From contig JAVHYA010000039.1 in assembly GCA_031119395.1 (NCBI GenBank), positions 1 to 33,810 on the forward strand: a stretch of DNA of 33,810 bases, in the 5' to 3' direction. The translations under genes and the position numbers were made by a program. Source of the DNA: Pseudomonadota bacterium. GTDB taxonomy: Bacteria > Pseudomonadota > Gammaproteobacteria > Burkholderiales > Burkholderiaceae_C. This document shows positions 31,734 through 33,810 of this stretch, piece after piece (the stretch's first letter is position 1; the number at the start of each line of letters is the position of its first letter). The notes below the pieces were generated by a model. That model ran no database searches, was not told where the DNA came from, and saw nothing but the letters and a program-made list of their open reading frames with translations.

Positions 31734-32624
31734 TCATGAAAAACGCCGGGCGATCACGATGCCGGCCAGGATGACCACCGCCCCCGCGAACTCGACGGGG
31801 CTGAGGTATTCGTGGAACAGCCAGCCGCCCAGCACGGTGGCGATCACCGGCTGCACCAGCAGGGTGATCGAGGACAGCGCGGCCGGCAGCCGGGCCAGCG
31901 CATAGGCGATCAGGCCCTGCCCCCCGACGTGCGACACCAGGGCCAGCGCCACCAGCATCCACACGCCGTGCAGCGTGCGCGGCACCAGCGATTCGCCGCG
32001 CGCGAGGGTCAGCGGCAGCAGCACGAGCAGCGTGCCGACGCTGCTCCAGGCCATGACGGTCATCGTCCGGTGCTGCGCGCGCACCAGGCTCACGGCGAGC
32101 AGGTAGGCCCCATAGAACACCGCCGAGAGCAGCCCCAGCAGGTTGCCGGCCATGTGCCGCGAGCCGAAGTCGAGCCGGTGGCCGATCAGCACGAAGGCGC
32201 CGGCCAATGCGCACAGCATGCCGACCAGGAAGCCGGGCTTGAAGCGCTTGCCCAGGAAGAGCCTGGCGCCGAGCACCACGAAGATCGGCGCCAGGTTGGC
32301 CAGCAGGTTGGCATTGGCCAGCGTGGTCAGCGTCATCGACCAGTGGTACAGCGCGAGGTTGCCCGAGAAGATGAAGCCCACCAGGACGAGCCGGACCGGG
32401 ATCGCAGGCGCAGCGGGCACTTCGCCGCGGGCCGTCAACCGGTCGAGCAGGAAGAACACCGGGATCGCCAGCGCCACCCGGTACACCGCGCTGGCCGTGG
32501 GCGGCAGCTCGCTGTGCCGCAGGAAGACGCCGCCCAGCGCCAGCGCACCGGCGCCGAGCACCAGGGCCAGGAGGGAGAACAGGCTGCCGGTCGAGGCGGC
32601 GGGTCGTGCGAGGGTGGGGGTCAT
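31734..32624 (-). CDS. EamA/DMT superfamily exporter
   Basis: A 296-aa inner-membrane protein with about ten hydrophobic segments in two EamA repeats (about 10-145 and 155-290). Repeat ends are marked by ANLLANLAPIFVVLGARLFLG-like and SSITLLVQPVIATVLGGWLFHEYLSP-like sequences, the usual Pro-centred motif near helix 4 and 9. Many members export amino acids or metabolites. The start at 32624 is preferred to 32675, because the upstream extension is Arg-rich and outside the first membrane segment. It follows an AraC regulator gene on the same strand (133-bp gap) and precedes the AlaX-like gene. Confidence 0.9.
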   Translation of the reverse strand: MTPTLARPAASTGSLFSLLALVLGAGALALGGVFLRHSELPPTASAVYRVALAIPVFFLLDRLTARGEVPAAPAIPVRLVLVGFIFSGNLALYHWSMTLTTLANANLLANLAPIFVVLGARLFLGKRFKPGFLVGMLCALAGAFVLIGHRLDFGSRHMAGNLLGLLSAVFYGAYLLAVSLVRAQHRTMTVMAWSSVGTLLVLLPLTLARGESLVPRTLHGVWMLVALALVSHVGGQGLIAYALARLPAALSSITLLVQPVIATVLGGWLFHEYLSPVEFAGAVVILAGIVIARRFS

Positions 32625-32757
32625 GGGCGTGGCCTGGCGCCGGCCCCGGGCGGTCTTCGGACCGCGCAAGGACAAGGCCGACGCCTGGGCCGCACGGTAG
32701 GCCGCCGGCGCCGCGCCGTATTGGCGGAAATTGCCGCGTGCCGCCGCTGCGCGGGCC

Positions 32758-33597
32758 TCAGCCGGCCCGGGCGCGCACGTATTGCAGCGGCGTCATCCCG
32801 AAGGTGCGCTTGAAATGCCGGGTGAGCGCGCTCTGGTCGTAGAAGCCGCTCGCCACGGCGGCGTCGATCAGCGGCAGCCCGGCGCCGAGGTGGCGGATGG
32901 CGGCCCGCAGCCGCAGCTGCGTCAGGTAGGCATGGGGCGTCAGGCCGGTCGTGCGCTTGAACGCACCGATGAGCTGGAAGGGCGTCAGGCCGCCCGCAGC
33001 CGCCATCTGCTCGAGGCCCAGCCGCTGGGCGAAGGCATCGTTCAGCAGTTCCAGCACCGGCGCGAGCACGGCGGCGCCGGCGGGCGCGGCCGGCACGCGC
33101 CGCCCTTGGCTGGCGTGCCGCTGGAACAGCGTGCCGAAGGTGTGCACCACGCGTTCATCGCGCCCCAGTGGGTCGTCCGGCCCGGGGTCGGCATCGAAGG
33201 CGCGATGCAGCGCGAGGAAGGCGTCGATCAGGGCCCGATCTGCGAGGACGTTCGATTCGAAGCGCCGGGCCTCGTCCAGCCCCAGCGCCGCCATCAGATG
33301 CGCAATGCCGGGCTGCGCCAGGTAGAAGGCACGGTAGCGCCAGCGCGCGCTGCCGCCCATGCGCCCGGAGTGGGGCTCCGACGGGTTGAAGACCAGCAGC
33401 GCCTGCGGCTCGGCCACTCCCGGGCGGCCGCGGCTCTTGAACTGGGCACCGCCCACCTCGGTCACCGCGACCACGAAGGAAGGGTGCGCATGCGGCGCGT
33501 ACTCGTGCGTGGTGAAGTCCGCGTGCAGCAGGTCCATGCCCGGCAGGCCGGGGGCGTGCCAGTAGCGCGAGGTGTTCAGGGGGTCCAGCCTGGCCAA
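32758..33597 (-). CDS. AraC family regulator
   Basis: A 279-aa regulator with an N-terminal cupin-like sensor domain (EYAPHAHPSFVVAVTEVG and LLVFNPSEPHSG, typical of the AraC_binding fold) and a C-terminal double helix-turn-helix (LEQMAAAGGLTPFQLIGAFK and DAAVASGFYDQSALTRHFKRTFG-type second helix). The start is taken as TTG at 33597 because a GGAGG lies 6 nt upstream; the longer frame to 33666 has no ribosome site and adds Arg-rich sequence. It lies upstream of the EamA exporter gene on the same strand, so it is a good candidate to regulate that exporter. Confidence 0.87.
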   Translation of the reverse strand: MARLDPLNTSRYWHAPGLPGMDLLHADFTTHEYAPHAHPSFVVAVTEVGGAQFKSRGRPGVAEPQALLVFNPSEPHSGRMGGSARWRYRAFYLAQPGIAHLMAALGLDEARRFESNVLADRALIDAFLALHRAFDADPGPDDPLGRDERVVHTFGTLFQRHASQGRRVPAAPAGAAVLAPVLELLNDAFAQRLGLEQMAAAGGLTPFQLIGAFKRTTGLTPHAYLTQLRLRAAIRHLGAGLPLIDAAVASGFYDQSALTRHFKRTFGMTPLQYVRARAG

Positions 33598-33697
33598 CGA
33601 AAGCCTCCGTGCGGATCGGCGTTGCCACGCGGCCAGTATCGCGCGGCCGGGGCCTTGGCGACGCAACGCGATCCCCTGGCGTCGCCTCGACAGGCGC

Positions 33698-33810
33698 TCA
33701 GAGCCCGTCGCGCACGCGGCAGAACACCTTCCAGAACGTGGCGTCCTGCGTGGTCGCGAAGTTGATGCGCATCAGCGTGGTGGGCTGGCGGCGGGCGTGG
33801 AAGAGCGAGC
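33698..33810 (-). CDS. C-terminal end of an unidentified protein (partial)
   Basis: The last 37 codons of a gene that continues past the right edge: HARRQPTTLMRINFATTQDA, then FWKVFCRVRDGL and TGA (33698-33700). The open frame uses codons like its neighbours, and LMRINFA resembles the C-terminal Arg-containing strand of fold-type I PLP-dependent aminotransferases and MocR-like regulators. That guess rests on one short motif. It ends about 100 bp before the start of the AraC gene on the same strand. Confidence 0.6.
   Translation of the reverse strand, partial: SLFHARRQPTTLMRINFATTQDATFWKVFCRVRDGL

Overview
The window is GC-rich (about 70% by eye), with low-GC sequence only at its left end and in a few regulatory gaps. 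It opens with the 5' end of a 16S rRNA gene on the minus strand. The start of that gene (AACTGTAGAGTTTGATCCTG, continuing into the ATTGAACGCTGGCGGCATGCC type) is that of a betaproteobacterium, most likely Comamonadaceae (Variovorax/Acidovorax/Ramlibacter-like). Dispersed GCTAT...ATAGC repeats and several Bug-type tripartite tricarboxylate transporter (TTT) receptors fit this. No phage, plasmid, CRISPR or IS transposase is visible; this reads as ordinary chromosome rich in catabolic genes.

Layout. 1-460: 16S 5' end, leader with a boxA-like site, and two tandem rrn promoters (minus strand). 703-4455: uup-type ABC-F ATPase and a lipoprotein-type phospholipase D/cardiolipin synthase-like protein. 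4529-6847: an XPD/DinG-type helicase fused to an N-terminal PD-(D/E)XK nuclease, with a CTGT-N8-ACAG LexA-type box at its start; a divergent Asp/Glu-racemase-family gene follows. 7711-11470: Bug receptor plus split AtuA operon, with a divergent LysR regulator. 11632-13807: tandem pair of serine beta-lactamase-fold hydrolases. 13821-16627: TfdA-like 2-oxoglutarate dioxygenase plus Bug receptor, with a divergent IclR regulator and a palindromic operator on the -10 box. 16620-19875: membrane protein, then phhA and hppD (phenylalanine to tyrosine; 4-hydroxyphenylpyruvate to homogentisate) with a divergent Lrp-type regulator. 19893-21692: AraC-type regulator and short-chain dehydrogenase. 21715-23962: BCCT transporter and MarC-family protein. 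24341-25897: PAS-GGDEF diguanylate cyclase. 25887-29711: Bug receptor, crotonase and class III CoA-transferase operon with a divergent GntR/FCD regulator. 29848-33597: argE-like deacylase, AlaX-like tRNA editing protein, EamA exporter and AraC regulator. 33698-33810: 3' end of another minus-strand gene.

The main organising theme is three separate modules, each pairing an orphan Bug periplasmic receptor with catabolic or activating enzymes and a divergently transcribed regulator. Each regulator belongs to a different family (LysR, IclR, GntR), and each gap holds a visible palindrome. No TctA/TctB membrane subunit lies in the window, so the receptors would have to share distant permeases or act otherwise. 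The best candidates for a closer look are the SOS-box nuclease-helicase fusion, the TfdA-like module, the 144-bp palindromic element whose ends supply the stop codons of two convergent genes, and the dispersed intergenic repeats.
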